A DNA stretch of 46,901 bases from UBA11612 sp963662375 (GCA_963662375.2 CAXXRP010000006.1:1-46901), one strand, 5' to 3'; positions 24,894-33,460 are shown, numbered from the stretch's first letter. Notes: a model not told the origin generated them from the letters alone. Program-made: numbers and translations.

Positions 24894-25229
24894 ATGGCGG
24901 AAGATTTTGTTTTGGTCGGCAATCTCGATGATATTGCCGAGAATGAGAGCAAAGCCTTCGACATTACCGGGCGCAGTATTTTGGTGTGCAATACGAAGGA
25001 CGGTATTTTCGCCGTGGAGAATCGCTGCTCTCATCAACTGCACACCCTTGAAGGCGGAAAGATACGGAGTTGCTATATCTTCTGCCCCCTACACGGCCAG
25101 CGGTTTAATCTGAAAAACGGAATGCCCATCGGCAAGCTGACGGACAAGCCGGTACAAACCTATCCGGTTAAGGCTGAAGCAGGAAAAATCTATATCAGTC
25201 CTTATCCTCTCGGTGCCGAACAAGATTGA
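24894..25229 (+). CDS. Rieske-type [2Fe-2S] ferredoxin
   Basis: 111 residues, full length for a Rieske ferredoxin of oxygenase systems. Cluster ligands: CSH near residues 44-46 (RCSHQLHTLEGG) and CPLH near 64-67 (FCPLHGQRFNLKNG), the C-x-H...C-x2-H set. It carries electrons from a reductase to the oxygenase in the cytoplasm. Its likely partner is the frameshifted oxygenase at 22941-24304, transcribed the other way. The start follows an acyl-CoA dehydrogenase remnant by 2 bp, so it once belonged to a longer plus-strand operon and may now lack its own promoter. Confidence 0.88.
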   Translation: MAEDFVLVGNLDDIAENESKAFDITGRSILVCNTKDGIFAVENRCSHQLHTLEGGKIRSCYIFCPLHGQRFNLKNGMPIGKLTDKPVQTYPVKAEAGKIYISPYPLGAEQD

Positions 25230-25367
25230 TGTTGCCGTGCATTCTACCATTTCCTAAACTTCCGCCGTCGACTGCCCAGTTGCAGCACGTCATAAAACCG
25301 AGGGTGGCTACAAACTCGGTAACTGGTGCTCAGCGCAATCGCGCTGCGAGGGCTTCCAATGTTTGGC

Positions 25368-27824
25368 TCAGCGCGGCCAACCGCTGGATCGTGGAATTGT
25401 TTCCACTTTGCCTGGCGACTTGGGTGCCCAAACCAGTGAGATGACCCGCGAGGGCTCTGTCGCGTTCACCGCGTTGCAAAGGGCCGGCCCCGCGCGGTCG
25501 AGCGCCGCCGTCACATCGGCCGCCATCGCGGCGGGCAGCGAGTCATTGCGCGACAATTGGTCCATGTATGCGCGAGCGATGACGGGCTCGGCCGGCCACG
25601 TGACGCGATATTGCTGCTGCGGATTGAACGCCCCGCCTTGATCGGCGAGCACCGCGGCGTCGATTTCGTTCGCGCTCAAGTGTTCGCTGGGCTCAAGGGA
25701 GAACATGTCCAGCCCGCGAACGATCTCGGTGGCGTAGATCTTGCCGCCGTACCAGTAGCTCGACCAATATCCGCCGAGGATAAGGGCGTCTTCGTGAATG
25801 GGGCCTCGGTCAAAGAAGGCGATCTCCACTGGGTTGGCGGAGTCGGTAAAGTCGATGACCGACAGGCCACCCTGATACCAGGACTGCGCGAAAATATCGC
25901 GGCCCGGCACCGGCACCACTGAGCCGTTATGGGCAACGCAATTCTCCTCCTCAACCTGGGGCGCAGGCAGCTTGTAGTAACTGCGGAACACCAGCTCGCC
26001 ATCGACGATGTCGTAAATGGCGTTGGCACCCCAATCGTGCGGATCGGACGCGCGGCAACGCGGCCGGCTGCCCCCGCCCCACTCATCGGTGAACAGGACT
26101 TTGGTCCCGTCATTGTTGAACGTCGCCGAATGCCAATAGGCGAAGCCGGTGTCGACGACCTCGTCGATGCGCCGCGGATTCAGTGGATCGGAAATGTCGA
26201 AAAGGATGCCGTTGCCCGAGCACGCGCCAGCCGCGATGTTGGCCTCGGGAAACGCGGTGATGTCATGGCACTGGTCGGTGCGGTTACTGTCCTGGGTGTC
26301 CTCACCGTGATCGCCGCCCTGCCAAAGCCCTGCCAGCCGGCCGGTTTCGGGATCGGCGAATACTGCGGGGCTGTCGACGATGCGCGCTTGGGAGGGCGCG
26401 TCGACCGGGATCTCGATGACGTCGATGCGGAAGAGCGCAGTGCGGTCATCGCCGGGGCCCTCGCCGATGCAGCCGGTGAGTTCCTGTTCCTCGCGCACCG
26501 AGGAGGTGCCTGAACTGTAGACAATGATCTTGCCGTCCTCGCCCGGTCCCGAGATGACGGAATGGGTGTGCGAGCCGCGGCAGGTTTGCACCTGGCCGAC
26601 CTGCACCGGCCGCCGTAAATTGGAGATGTCGAAGATGCGCAGGCCGCGGAAGCGATCAGAGCTGACGTCCTTGGGCACGCCTTGCAAGCCGCAATCGACG
26701 CGGCCGCGGATCTGCTCGACCGACATGATCATGAGATCACCAACGACCGAGACGTCGCCCTGTCCGCCTGGACAAACCAACGAGCTGAGATGTTCGGGGA
26801 CGCCGTCGGCGCCGAGCTTGTAAATGTTGATGCCGTGATAATTGCCCACAAACAAGGTGTCGCCAGCGAACGCCATATCGGTGTTGGAAAAACTTAAGAG
26901 CGGCGAACGCTCGCCCCATTCGGTGTCTTCGTTGCTTTGCTCGTCCTCACGCCCGCCCTCACCGTTGTCGTCCGGCACGATCGGCGGCACGCCGGCGGGG
27001 TTCTCCGGGTCGAAAAAGCCAGGCGGCTTGGGCAGCGACGTCACTAAGCTCAAGTTCCAGGTCGCCTCGCCAGCGGCGCGGAATCCGGGCGCGAGCGCGG
27101 CGCGCGGATCGTCGGACAGGCTCGCGACCAGGGCGTTCATGCGCTCGATCTCCGCCGTTTGATCATTGACGATGTCGTTGGTGAACTCGAACAAGACCGG
27201 ATCGTAAGCCGATCCGGGCTTTTCTTGCAGATCCTCAACCATGGTGACCGCGCCTTCATGGTGGGGAGTCATCAGCTCAAGGAACAAACGATCGAAGTCT
27301 GTCCCCTTAGCCGCAGCCAGCTGAGCCATTTGCTCAACCGTCACCATACCGGCCATCTCATGTGAGACGTGCATTGAGTGATGATCCGTCGGCTCAGGCG
27401 CGGATTCTCCTCGTTCACGCAACCAGCCTCGCATGAAGGCGATTTCGTCGGCCTGCGATGCGTCAATACGCCCAGCGAGATCGATGATTTCTTGACGGTT
27501 GGTTCGCTCCGCCACCAGCGCGGACATCTCCACCGCCTGATAGTGATGCGGAATCATGTCTTGCATGAACCTGACATCATCTGGCGAATGGCTGGTAAAC
27601 GCGATGTCGACCGCCTCTTCAGCGGTGAGCTCCCGTGCGGCCTCCCCCGGTGCGCCGGGCTGAACGATCGGGGCCTCTTGAGCCACGGCGATACCTGCAC
27701 AGCCGAGCATGATCACGCTGAGTGGAGCGCAAAGCGCCAGCCTTTTGAATCGATAGGTCGGTGGGCTCACGTCTGCCTCCATCGCGAAATGGGCCTGCCA
27801 CGGAGGTCGCGGAGGTAGGCTCAC
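25368..27824 (-). CDS. DUF305-LVIVD beta-propeller fusion, C-terminus frameshifted
   Basis: 818 residues; ATG at codon 15 (MEADVSPPTYRFKRL) is a likelier start because a signal sequence follows (LALCAPLSVIMLGC, then AVAQ), either a lipobox at C42 or a Sec site. Residues ~65-240 are DUF305, a ferritin-like domain, with two MxPHH motifs (MIPHH 90-94, MTPHH 185-189) and a His-rich loop DHHSMHVSHEM that suggest copper or other metal binding. From ~310 come LVIVD repeats (LRIFDISNLRRPVQVG, LFDISDPLNPRRID, LSVIDFTDSANPVEI), a beta-propeller. An exported metal-binding protein is inferred. After GPAL the frame changes: a one-base loss near 25478 replaces the expected LQRGERDRALAGHL...LAALSQTLEALAARLR, which would stop at 25330, with an unrelated tail. 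Confidence 0.85.
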   Translation of the reverse strand: MSLPPRPPWQAHFAMEADVSPPTYRFKRLALCAPLSVIMLGCAGIAVAQEAPIVQPGAPGEAARELTAEEAVDIAFTSHSPDDVRFMQDMIPHHYQAVEMSALVAERTNRQEIIDLAGRIDASQADEIAFMRGWLRERGESAPEPTDHHSMHVSHEMAGMVTVEQMAQLAAAKGTDFDRLFLELMTPHHEGAVTMVEDLQEKPGSAYDPVLFEFTNDIVNDQTAEIERMNALVASLSDDPRAALAPGFRAAGEATWNLSLVTSLPKPPGFFDPENPAGVPPIVPDDNGEGGREDEQSNEDTEWGERSPLLSFSNTDMAFAGDTLFVGNYHGINIYKLGADGVPEHLSSLVCPGGQGDVSVVGDLMIMSVEQIRGRVDCGLQGVPKDVSSDRFRGLRIFDISNLRRPVQVGQVQTCRGSHTHSVISGPGEDGKIIVYSSGTSSVREEQELTGCIGEGPGDDRTALFRIDVIEIPVDAPSQARIVDSPAVFADPETGRLAGLWQGGDHGEDTQDSNRTDQCHDITAFPEANIAAGACSGNGILFDISDPLNPRRIDEVVDTGFAYWHSATFNNDGTKVLFTDEWGGGSRPRCRASDPHDWGANAIYDIVDGELVFRSYYKLPAPQVEEENCVAHNGSVVPVPGRDIFAQSWYQGGLSVIDFTDSANPVEIAFFDRGPIHEDALILGGYWSSYWYGGKIYATEIVRGLDMFSLEPSEHLSANEIDAAVLADQGGAFNPQQQYRVTWPAEPVIARAYMDQLSRNDSLPAAMAADVTAALDRAGPALCNAVNATEPSRVISLVWAPKSPGKVETIPRSSGWPR

Positions 27825-27876
27825 TATAGCCGTGTGTTCCGCGGGGAAAAGTCTAAATGTTCAAAGCGGGCTCGTC

Positions 27877-27973
27877 GGCATTGTCAGGGGAAAACCACCC
27901 GGCCTGCAAAGACTATGATGCAGCGGCACTTAGGCTGCAAGTTGCGGCCATGCGACCAGAGCGGCAACGCGGG
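27877..27973 (-). mobile_element. IS6 right-end remnant
   Basis: GGCATTGTCAGGGGAAAACC at 27877 is an IS6 end; on the minus strand the ~95 bp before it code for the transposase C-terminus (..AALVAWPQLAA, stop) and the usual tail to the inverted repeat. It points opposite to the three larger copies, and everything left of the last ~15 codons is gone. It marks a past rearrangement between the DUF305-LVIVD gene and the Sel1 gene. Confidence 0.75.
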
Positions 27974-28043
27974 CGACCGTGGGTATTTTTGTGGGTATGG
28001 ATGCCGTAATCAATGCAACGCATTGAAATTGAATCATAATTAA

Positions 28044-28235
28044 CGGACACCCCTTCCGCCAATGTTCTTAATATACACGCTACATATCAATTGGTTAGCT
28101 ATGGTTCCGTGGCCTGTGCCCATCTCTCTACCCCTCCCACCACCATTACCTACGAGTCTGCCAAAATTCCGAGCTGGCATTGCGCCGCCTGTTAATATTG
28201 CTAATTCTGCTACACTTCCCTGAGAGGGAGTCATG
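28044..28235 (+). promoter_or_regulatory. Sel1-type leader, copy D, with upstream region
   Basis: The core 28199-28235 (TGCTAATTCTGCTACACTTCC, CTGAGAGGGAGTCATG) is the same as copy C over nearly all bases. Upstream, 28044-28198 resembles 6975-7118 (CCTTCCGCCA, TTAATATACAC, ACATATCAATTGGTTA). The AT-rich TTAATATA stretch could be part of a promoter; no firm -35/-10 call. Confidence 0.6.
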
Positions 28236-28838
28236 CAAGATTTAGGGAACGTCATCAGAACTCTATTGCTTGCTACCATCATCGCAATGGGTGTTGGAGG
28301 TACGGCTGCTGCTGGGCCGTTTGAGAATGCTGATGCCGCGTACAATGAGGGTGATTATGCGACGGCAATGCGTTTCTGGCGAGCGCTCGCAGACCGGAGC
28401 TATGCCAGAGCCCAGTATAATCTCGGCAACATGTACTACTTTGGTCAAGGCATCCCTGTGGACAACTCCGAAGGCAGGATGTGGTGGCACAAGGCTGCCG
28501 ACCAAGGCCATGCCAGAGCCCAATTCAATCTCGGCAACATGTATTACTTTGGCGAAGGCGTTGCTGAGAACGTCGCTGAAGCCGTGAAGTGGTACCGCAA
28601 GGCCGCAGACCAGGGTTATGCCGAAGCCCAGTTTAATTTCGGCCTCATGTATCGCCTCGGCGACGGCGTTCCTCAGGATGTCGTTCAAGCGTATAAATGG
28701 TGGACTCTCGCTGCCGCCCAAGGAAATGAAAATGCGATAACTAACAAGGCCAACGCAGCGAAAACAATGACTCGTGAGCAGATCGCCGAGGCTCAGCGCC
28801 TTTCAACTGAATGGAAGCCCGTCGGCGAACGGGATTAA
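28233..28838 (+). CDS. Sel1-repeat periplasmic protein, intact
   Basis: 201 residues. Signal peptide: MQDLGNVIRTLLLATIIAMG up to about residue 27 (AAAGPFE). Four Sel1 repeats follow: ARAQYNLGNMYYFGQGIP, ARAQFNLGNMYYFGEGVA, AEAQFNFGLMYRLGDGVP and a first degenerate one, each with A-x-x-W[YWH]xxAADQG between. The C-terminus TMTREQIAEAQRLSTEWKPVGE is the same as in the broken paralogue at 20945. Sel1 repeats are solenoids for protein contacts; a specific partner cannot be seen. GAGAGGGAG before the ATG gives strong initiation. Confidence 0.88.
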   Translation: MQDLGNVIRTLLLATIIAMGVGGTAAAGPFENADAAYNEGDYATAMRFWRALADRSYARAQYNLGNMYYFGQGIPVDNSEGRMWWHKAADQGHARAQFNLGNMYYFGEGVAENVAEAVKWYRKAADQGYAEAQFNFGLMYRLGDGVPQDVVQAYKWWTLAAAQGNENAITNKANAAKTMTREQIAEAQRLSTEWKPVGERD

Positions 28839-28841
28839 GAC

Positions 28842-28991
28842 ATGGGCAACTGGCGCGACGATATTCACGAAGGAATGTCGGCGATGGCAGCGTTCGCACG
28901 CCCATCCGCTCTGGGAGAGCTTCACGCTAAATTTTGCAAGAGAAGCGACCATGCGCCGATGTATTGCGGTTTTTTTTACTATGCCTGGTGA
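28842..28991 (+). CDS. Small ORF, 49 residues
   Basis: ATG three bases after the Sel1 stop; product begins MGNWRDDIHEGMSAMAAFAR and contains KFCKRSDHAPMYC, ending FYYAW. It overlaps the start of the Rap1a-like gene in another frame. Position suggests translational coupling, but no family resemblance supports it. Confidence 0.25.
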   Translation: MGNWRDDIHEGMSAMAAFARPSALGELHAKFCKRSDHAPMYCGFFYYAW

Positions 28992-29269
28992 ACCAACCAA
29001 CGGCGGCTGCTGATCTCAGTCTTTTGGGTGGAGCCCTGCAAAGGAAGAGAGATTTTTCCTCGCGGGTAGCCGGCCAAGCTACTGGTTATATGAATGTGGA
29101 GCTTCTAATAGGTCAGAAGCCACGAGTATATTGCGCCCCATGGGACTTTGTGCTTAACGCAGCCGAAGTAAGACGGCTGGCAGCTGAAATTTTAGCGGGG
29201 CCGCACGAGCCCACTATGGTCATACTTGCGGCGATAAATTCTCTTAAGGATCGCTATCAGTGTTCTTAG
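28951..29269 (+). pseudogene. Rap1a/Tai-like secreted protein, frameshift in a T8 tract
   Basis: AGAGAAG six bases before ATG 28951 marks the start; MRRCIAVF then meets eight T (28970-28977). With T8 the frame ends after 20 codons; with seven T it would read on as LLCLVNQPTAAADLS, completing a signal peptide, and continue in the open frame to 29269. That part has GYMNVELLI, YCAPWDFVLNAAEVRRLAAEIL and a final CS, resembling the Rap1a/Tai immunity-protein fold with a Cys pair. An alternative ATG at 28934 in the long frame gives a poorer leader. It overlaps the stop of the converging molybdoenzyme gene by 26 bp. Confidence 0.55.
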
Positions 29270-31438
29270 AGCAGTGTTTTTCGTACAATCGTTCCACAAA
29301 TAGATATGGTGGGCCTTTCGACCTTAATAGTATCGCTCCTGGACTCAAATCATGTACGCGGCCTTCTGATTTGACTGTAAGCGGTCCGCCAGTCCTCCTT
29401 CTCGGAGCGAGACGCCGCGTAACAATCTTAATCCCGCGATAGCGGTCGTCACGCCGATAGACGGTCGTATTGTACTGATCGTGGGCGCGAAATGTCGTGA
29501 GCGCGAACACACGCTCCTTCGTGAGTTTTTGCGCCTGTTCTCTGGGCGTTTCCTCGGGCAATGGGGCGACCATGAAGTTGGCCTTGCGCGTTACGGTAGT
29601 CCATCGTTTTTCTCGAGCGGCGTTGCCGAGATAGAACCCGCCAGCCCTCCCGATGCGTTCATTGAAATTCTCAAAATCCGTGAAGACGGCCTCGATCTTC
29701 TCGCGGATGAAAGGATAATGGTCCCGAAATTCGGCCCAAGGAACCTGGCTACGGTCTAACGTCGCTAGAGCGATGCCGGCAACGATCCATGGTTCGGAGC
29801 GTACATGCCCCGATGCTGGTGGATTTATGCCTTGAGAAGCGTGAACCATGCTCATGGAGTCTTCCACCGTGACGGCTTGACGTCCGGTCTTTTGTACATC
29901 GATCTCGGTGCGACCGAGGGCTGGTAGAATAAGGGCTGTCTTGCCATGTACTAAGTGACTGCGATTCAATTTGGTTGAGACATGAACTGTAAGATTGAGT
30001 TTCTGGAGTGCTGCCCATGTCAGATTAGAATCGGGACACGCGGCAGCAAAATTACCCCCCATGGATAAAAGGACCTTAGCCCTTCCCGCGTGCATAGCCT
30101 GAATTGACTCGATCGTGTCGACGCCAGGTTTTCGAGGAGGTTCAAAGCCGAACACGCGCTTTAGGCTGTCCAAAAACTCGGTTTCGGGCAGCTCCGTGAT
30201 ACCCATGGTGCGATCTCCTTGGACATTGGAGTGGCCCCGCACCGGGCACGGACCGGTGCGGGGCCGACCCAAATTACCGCGTAGCATGAGGAGATTAATA
30301 ATGTGCTGGATGGTCTCAACGGCGTCCCTGTGCTGAGTCAGCCCCATAGCCCAAGTGCAGATCACGCGCTCGGAGGTCATATAGATATGGGCAGCGGCGG
30401 CGATTTCCGATTGGGTGAGTCCGGATTGAGCGCAGATGCGGTCCCATGACTCCCGCTTCACGTCATCCGAAAAGGCCTCAAATCCCTGTGTATGAGTCGC
30501 AATGAAGTCCCAATCGAGGACGGATTTGCTGCCGCTGGCCTTCGCCCGCTCTTCAGCCTCGAAAACCAATTTCATCGTGCCCTTGAGGAACGCAAGATCG
30601 CCCCCCACCCGTGGCTGCAAGTATAGGTGGGTAATGTTGTCACCGCCTAACAACATGTCCTTGACGCTTTTTGGATGAACGAAACGTTCAAGCCCCCGTT
30701 CCTTGAGGGGATTGATAGTGACGATACGCGCCCCTCGGGCCGCGGCTTCCCTTAGGTCCCACAACATGCGGGGGTGGTTGGTGCCTGGGTTTTGACCAAA
30801 AATAAAAATCGCGTCGGCGAGCTTCATGTCATCTAGCAGAACCGTTCCCTTGCCGATGCCGATGGACTCTTTAAGTGCGACGCCAGATGCCTCATGGCAC
30901 ATGTTGGAGCAATCGGGCAGATTATTGGTGCCGAACTCCCGCACGAACAACTGCCACAGGAAGGCCGCCTCATTGGACGTGCGGCCTGATGTGTAGAACA
31001 CGGCCTCGTCAGGATGAGTCAGCGCGTTCAGTTCCCGGCTAATAAGCGCGAACGCGCCGTCCCAACTGACGGGCACATAGTGATCGGTGTCAGCGTCGTA
31101 CCGCATAGGGTGGGTAAGCCGGCCGAAGGATTCTAGCGAGTAATCGTCTTGCTCCGCCAGCCATCCGACAGAATGGCTGGCAAACACAGTTGGATCACAA
31201 CGCTTGGAGGTCGCCTCCCAGGCTACGGCTTTGAGGCCGTTTTCACAGAATTCAAACGATGACATGTGCTCTGGATCGCCCCAGGCGCACCCGGGGCAAT
31301 CAAATCCCTCCGGCTGATTCACTGTCATGAGAGCCTTGGCCCCCTGGAGGGGGGTTGCCTGCACGCAGCAAGTGCTGGGCGCCAGTAGCAAGCGCGGGCC
31401 AGCCCCCCGGCGGGGCCTTTGAAGGGCCTTATCCTCAT
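29244..31438 (-). pseudogene. YdeP/FdhF-type molybdopterin oxidoreductase, two N-terminal frameshifts
   Basis: The main frame (31391-29244, 715 codons) contains FDCPGCAWGDPEH, CENGLKAVAWEAT, YTSGRTSNEAAFLWQL, FGQNPGTNHPRM, GHSNVQGDRTMG and a C-terminal molybdopterin-binding domain (FRAHDQYNTTVYRRDDRYRG). This is the YdeP-like branch of formate dehydrogenase-type enzymes, whose substrate is not settled. The family's opening PAGGW...LATGAQHLLRAGNP is encoded upstream in two other frames from ATG 31438 (MRIRPFKGPAGG), separated by one extra G at about 31405-31412 and one extra C in the C6 run near 31353. An in-frame start at 31391 would lose about 20 residues. Broken or mis-sequenced. Confidence 0.85.
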
Positions 31439-31798
31439 CTTGGTTAGCCAGTATTGTCTTCGCGGCGGGCGTTCGGCATCGATTGAAAAGACCTCGCAGG
31501 TTGCGCCATATCGTCCATGGTCGCTAGCGCTTTCGCAACCCTAAAATCACTACGCCTTAATTGCTGCTCTTGCTCACGACTCCCCCGCGCCGGTCCAAAT
31601 TCAATTTGGCCACGCGAGAAATGTCGGAATAAACAGAAAGCTTCTGAATTTCCCAATCCTTGATACACTGCGCCAGCACGTTGCGGTATTCACCAGAGGG
31701 AGTTGCGGGCGCGGAACGGACCGGAACTTTTGAGGGACTCAATTTTTCGCGAATTAACCACCGTGTAGCCAAACGGGTCGATCAGCACGAATAGGAAC
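31439..31798 (-). other. Degraded or unrecognised short frames between molybdoenzyme and TRAP genes
   Basis: Two overlapping minus-strand frames, 31772-31557 (71 codons, TTG start, YRNVLAQCIKDWEIQKLSVYSD) and 31668-31444 (74 codons, RRSDFRVAKALATMDDM), could be pieces of one small frameshifted gene ending just before the molybdoenzyme start. I recognise no family with confidence. Promoters for the divergent TRAP operon and the molybdoenzyme must also lie here. Confidence 0.3.
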
Positions 31799-32860
31799 AT
31801 GCCGCAGTCAACCATGTACGCGATTTTTCGCTTTTCCGCGCCAACTCCGCGGACCTATGCAAAGCAGCGTCGAGTTCTCTGGAGCTTGGCAGCGATGTTT
31901 TTTTGTATATCACTGGATGTCGCTGAGGCCCAAGTGCGCCTGATTTATGCCAGCCCCCTGCCGCAAAATCAGTACGGGGCTTATTTCGGAAGAGTGTTTG
32001 CCGAGGAGGTCGCACGAAACACGAACGGAGAGGTTGAAATCCTAGTTCGTCAAAACGGCGTGCTCGGGTTGAAAGGATCGGAAACCCTCGCCGCAGTACG
32101 CGACGGGCTTGTTCACATCGCCGACATGCAGATGAACCAGCAAGTCGGTGAAGAATCAATATTTGGAATAGAATCCCTTCCGTGTTTAGCTCGAGGATTC
32201 GAGGATCTTAAGATTTTGCAGACATTGACGCGGCCGCATTTTGAGAAAGCGGCGAAACGGCATAATCAAAGAATTCTCTTTATATATCCAATGCCAAGGC
32301 AAAACTTGTTCGCGAAGAAAGATGTTAGCGGCGCTGCAATCGCGTTACAGGGATTACGGGTACGAACTATAGATAAGAACGGGACGGAATTCTTTTCCCG
32401 CCTTGGCGCGGCCCCAATCCAGATGCCATGGGCTGAGGTATCTCCAGCCCTTTCAACGGGATTGCTGGACGCCGTTTCAACGGCGTCAACAACAGCCGTG
32501 AGCGGGGCGTTTTGGGATTTCCTCAGCCATGTGGCTGAATTTCATTGGCAGATGAATTCCTTCATGATGACGATCAATTTGGACGCTTGGGAGCGTATTC
32601 CGCTCCAGTTCCGCGCCGATATCGAGGACATCGCCCAGAGCATAGAGGCTAGGCTTTGGACCGCGGCAATAAACGCCGGCAACTCAGCTGCGTTGCTCCT
32701 CAGCGAACACGGGTTAAAGTTTTCTCAGCCCAGCCTCGATCTCGAAAACGAAATGCGGCGCGTGTGCGATGAAATAACGGAAGAGTACGTTGACAAATCC
32801 GGTGTGCTCGAAACAGAAATTATCGCTAAGTATTTGGGGCTTTCGATAAAAGAGCCTTGA
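31799..32860 (+). CDS. dctP: TRAP transporter substrate-binding protein (DctP)
   Basis: 353 residues. Signal sequence with hydrophobic core VLWSLAAMFFCISLDVAEAQ ending near residue 45. The mature part follows DctP proteins: RLIYASPLPQNQYGAYFGRVFAEEV, NGEVEILVRQNGVLGLKGSETLAAVRDGLVHIAD, then LQGLRVRTIDKNGTEFFSRLGAAPIQMPWAEVSPALSTGLLDAVSTASTT (given here as landmarks, each under family alignment), with the conserved arginine in LRVR that usually binds a carboxylate. It captures the ligand in the periplasm. The ligand is unknown; neighbouring M20 peptidase suggests a peptide- or acyl-amino-acid-related acid. First gene of a three-gene operon. Confidence 0.9.
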   Translation: MPQSTMYAIFRFSAPTPRTYAKQRRVLWSLAAMFFCISLDVAEAQVRLIYASPLPQNQYGAYFGRVFAEEVARNTNGEVEILVRQNGVLGLKGSETLAAVRDGLVHIADMQMNQQVGEESIFGIESLPCLARGFEDLKILQTLTRPHFEKAAKRHNQRILFIYPMPRQNLFAKKDVSGAAIALQGLRVRTIDKNGTEFFSRLGAAPIQMPWAEVSPALSTGLLDAVSTASTTAVSGAFWDFLSHVAEFHWQMNSFMMTINLDAWERIPLQFRADIEDIAQSIEARLWTAAINAGNSAALLLSEHGLKFSQPSLDLENEMRRVCDEITEEYVDKSGVLETEIIAKYLGLSIKEP

Positions 32861-32890
32861 AGTTCCAATCTTTCAGTATTGCAGTATCCG

Positions 32891-33460
32891 ATGAAATTGA
32901 ACAACATGACTCGACGACTCATTGGCGTTTTCCTTCGTTTTACCGATGCAGCAGCCATCGCCGGCGCCGCAGGCGCCGCGGTGTCTCTCGGCGCAATTCC
33001 CATTCTGGTTCTCGCAGAGATTTTCACGCGCACTACGCTTGGGCTCTCGCTTGGCGTGAGTTGGGAGTACGCAACCTATTTCATGTCTCTTGTGTTTCTC
33101 CTTGGCGCAGCCTTTACACTCCGCACCGGGGGACACATTCGCGTATCGGTTCTACCATTGGGTGCCAATAAATCTGCCGCGGTTACCGTCGAATTCATCT
33201 CTAGCAGCGTCGGCGCCACGATGGCTGTGTTTCTTGCGATGGCGCTAAGCGATCTGGCTTGGCATTCATTTATCCGTGGCGTCGTATCCGCGACACCGGC
33301 ACAAACACCCTTATTCTTACCCATGGCCGGGGCCGCGATCGGTGCTTGGTTGCTCGCACTGCAGATGGCGGCGCGTGTTGTCTCCGTTCTGGCGCGCGTA
33401 CCTGTGGAAAGCGAAGCACCCGATGCGGACAAGATGAGCATACACGAGCCCCCACAATGA
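32891..33460 (+). CDS. dctQ: TRAP transporter small membrane subunit (DctQ)
   Basis: I start at ATG 32891 (MKLNNMTRR), not at the TTG four codons upstream. About 189 residues with four membrane segments: near 18-40, 52-70, 90-112 and 135-160. SWEYATYFMSLVFLLGAAFTLR and GGHIRVSVL match the usual E-x(7)-G-x(2)-x-R-x-x-x-H-I/V core of DctQ proteins. It bridges DctP docking and the DctM channel in the inner membrane. Its stop overlaps the dctM start (ATGA), so the two are translationally coupled. Confidence 0.9.
   Translation: MKLNNMTRRLIGVFLRFTDAAAIAGAAGAAVSLGAIPILVLAEIFTRTTLGLSLGVSWEYATYFMSLVFLLGAAFTLRTGGHIRVSVLPLGANKSAAVTVEFISSSVGATMAVFLAMALSDLAWHSFIRGVVSATPAQTPLFLPMAGAAIGAWLLALQMAARVVSVLARVPVESEAPDADKMSIHEPPQ

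Noticed and set aside
25275..25400. Plus-strand stretch like a helicase-associated repeat (YKLGNW)
   Set aside because: The minus strand codes here for the old C-terminus of the DUF305-LVIVD gene (LAALSQTLEALAARLR); the plus-strand likeness is short and accidental.
33259..33456. N-terminal extension of dctM
   Set aside because: It overlaps dctQ in another frame and has no TRAP-like sequence; the ATGA overlap at 33457 is the natural start.
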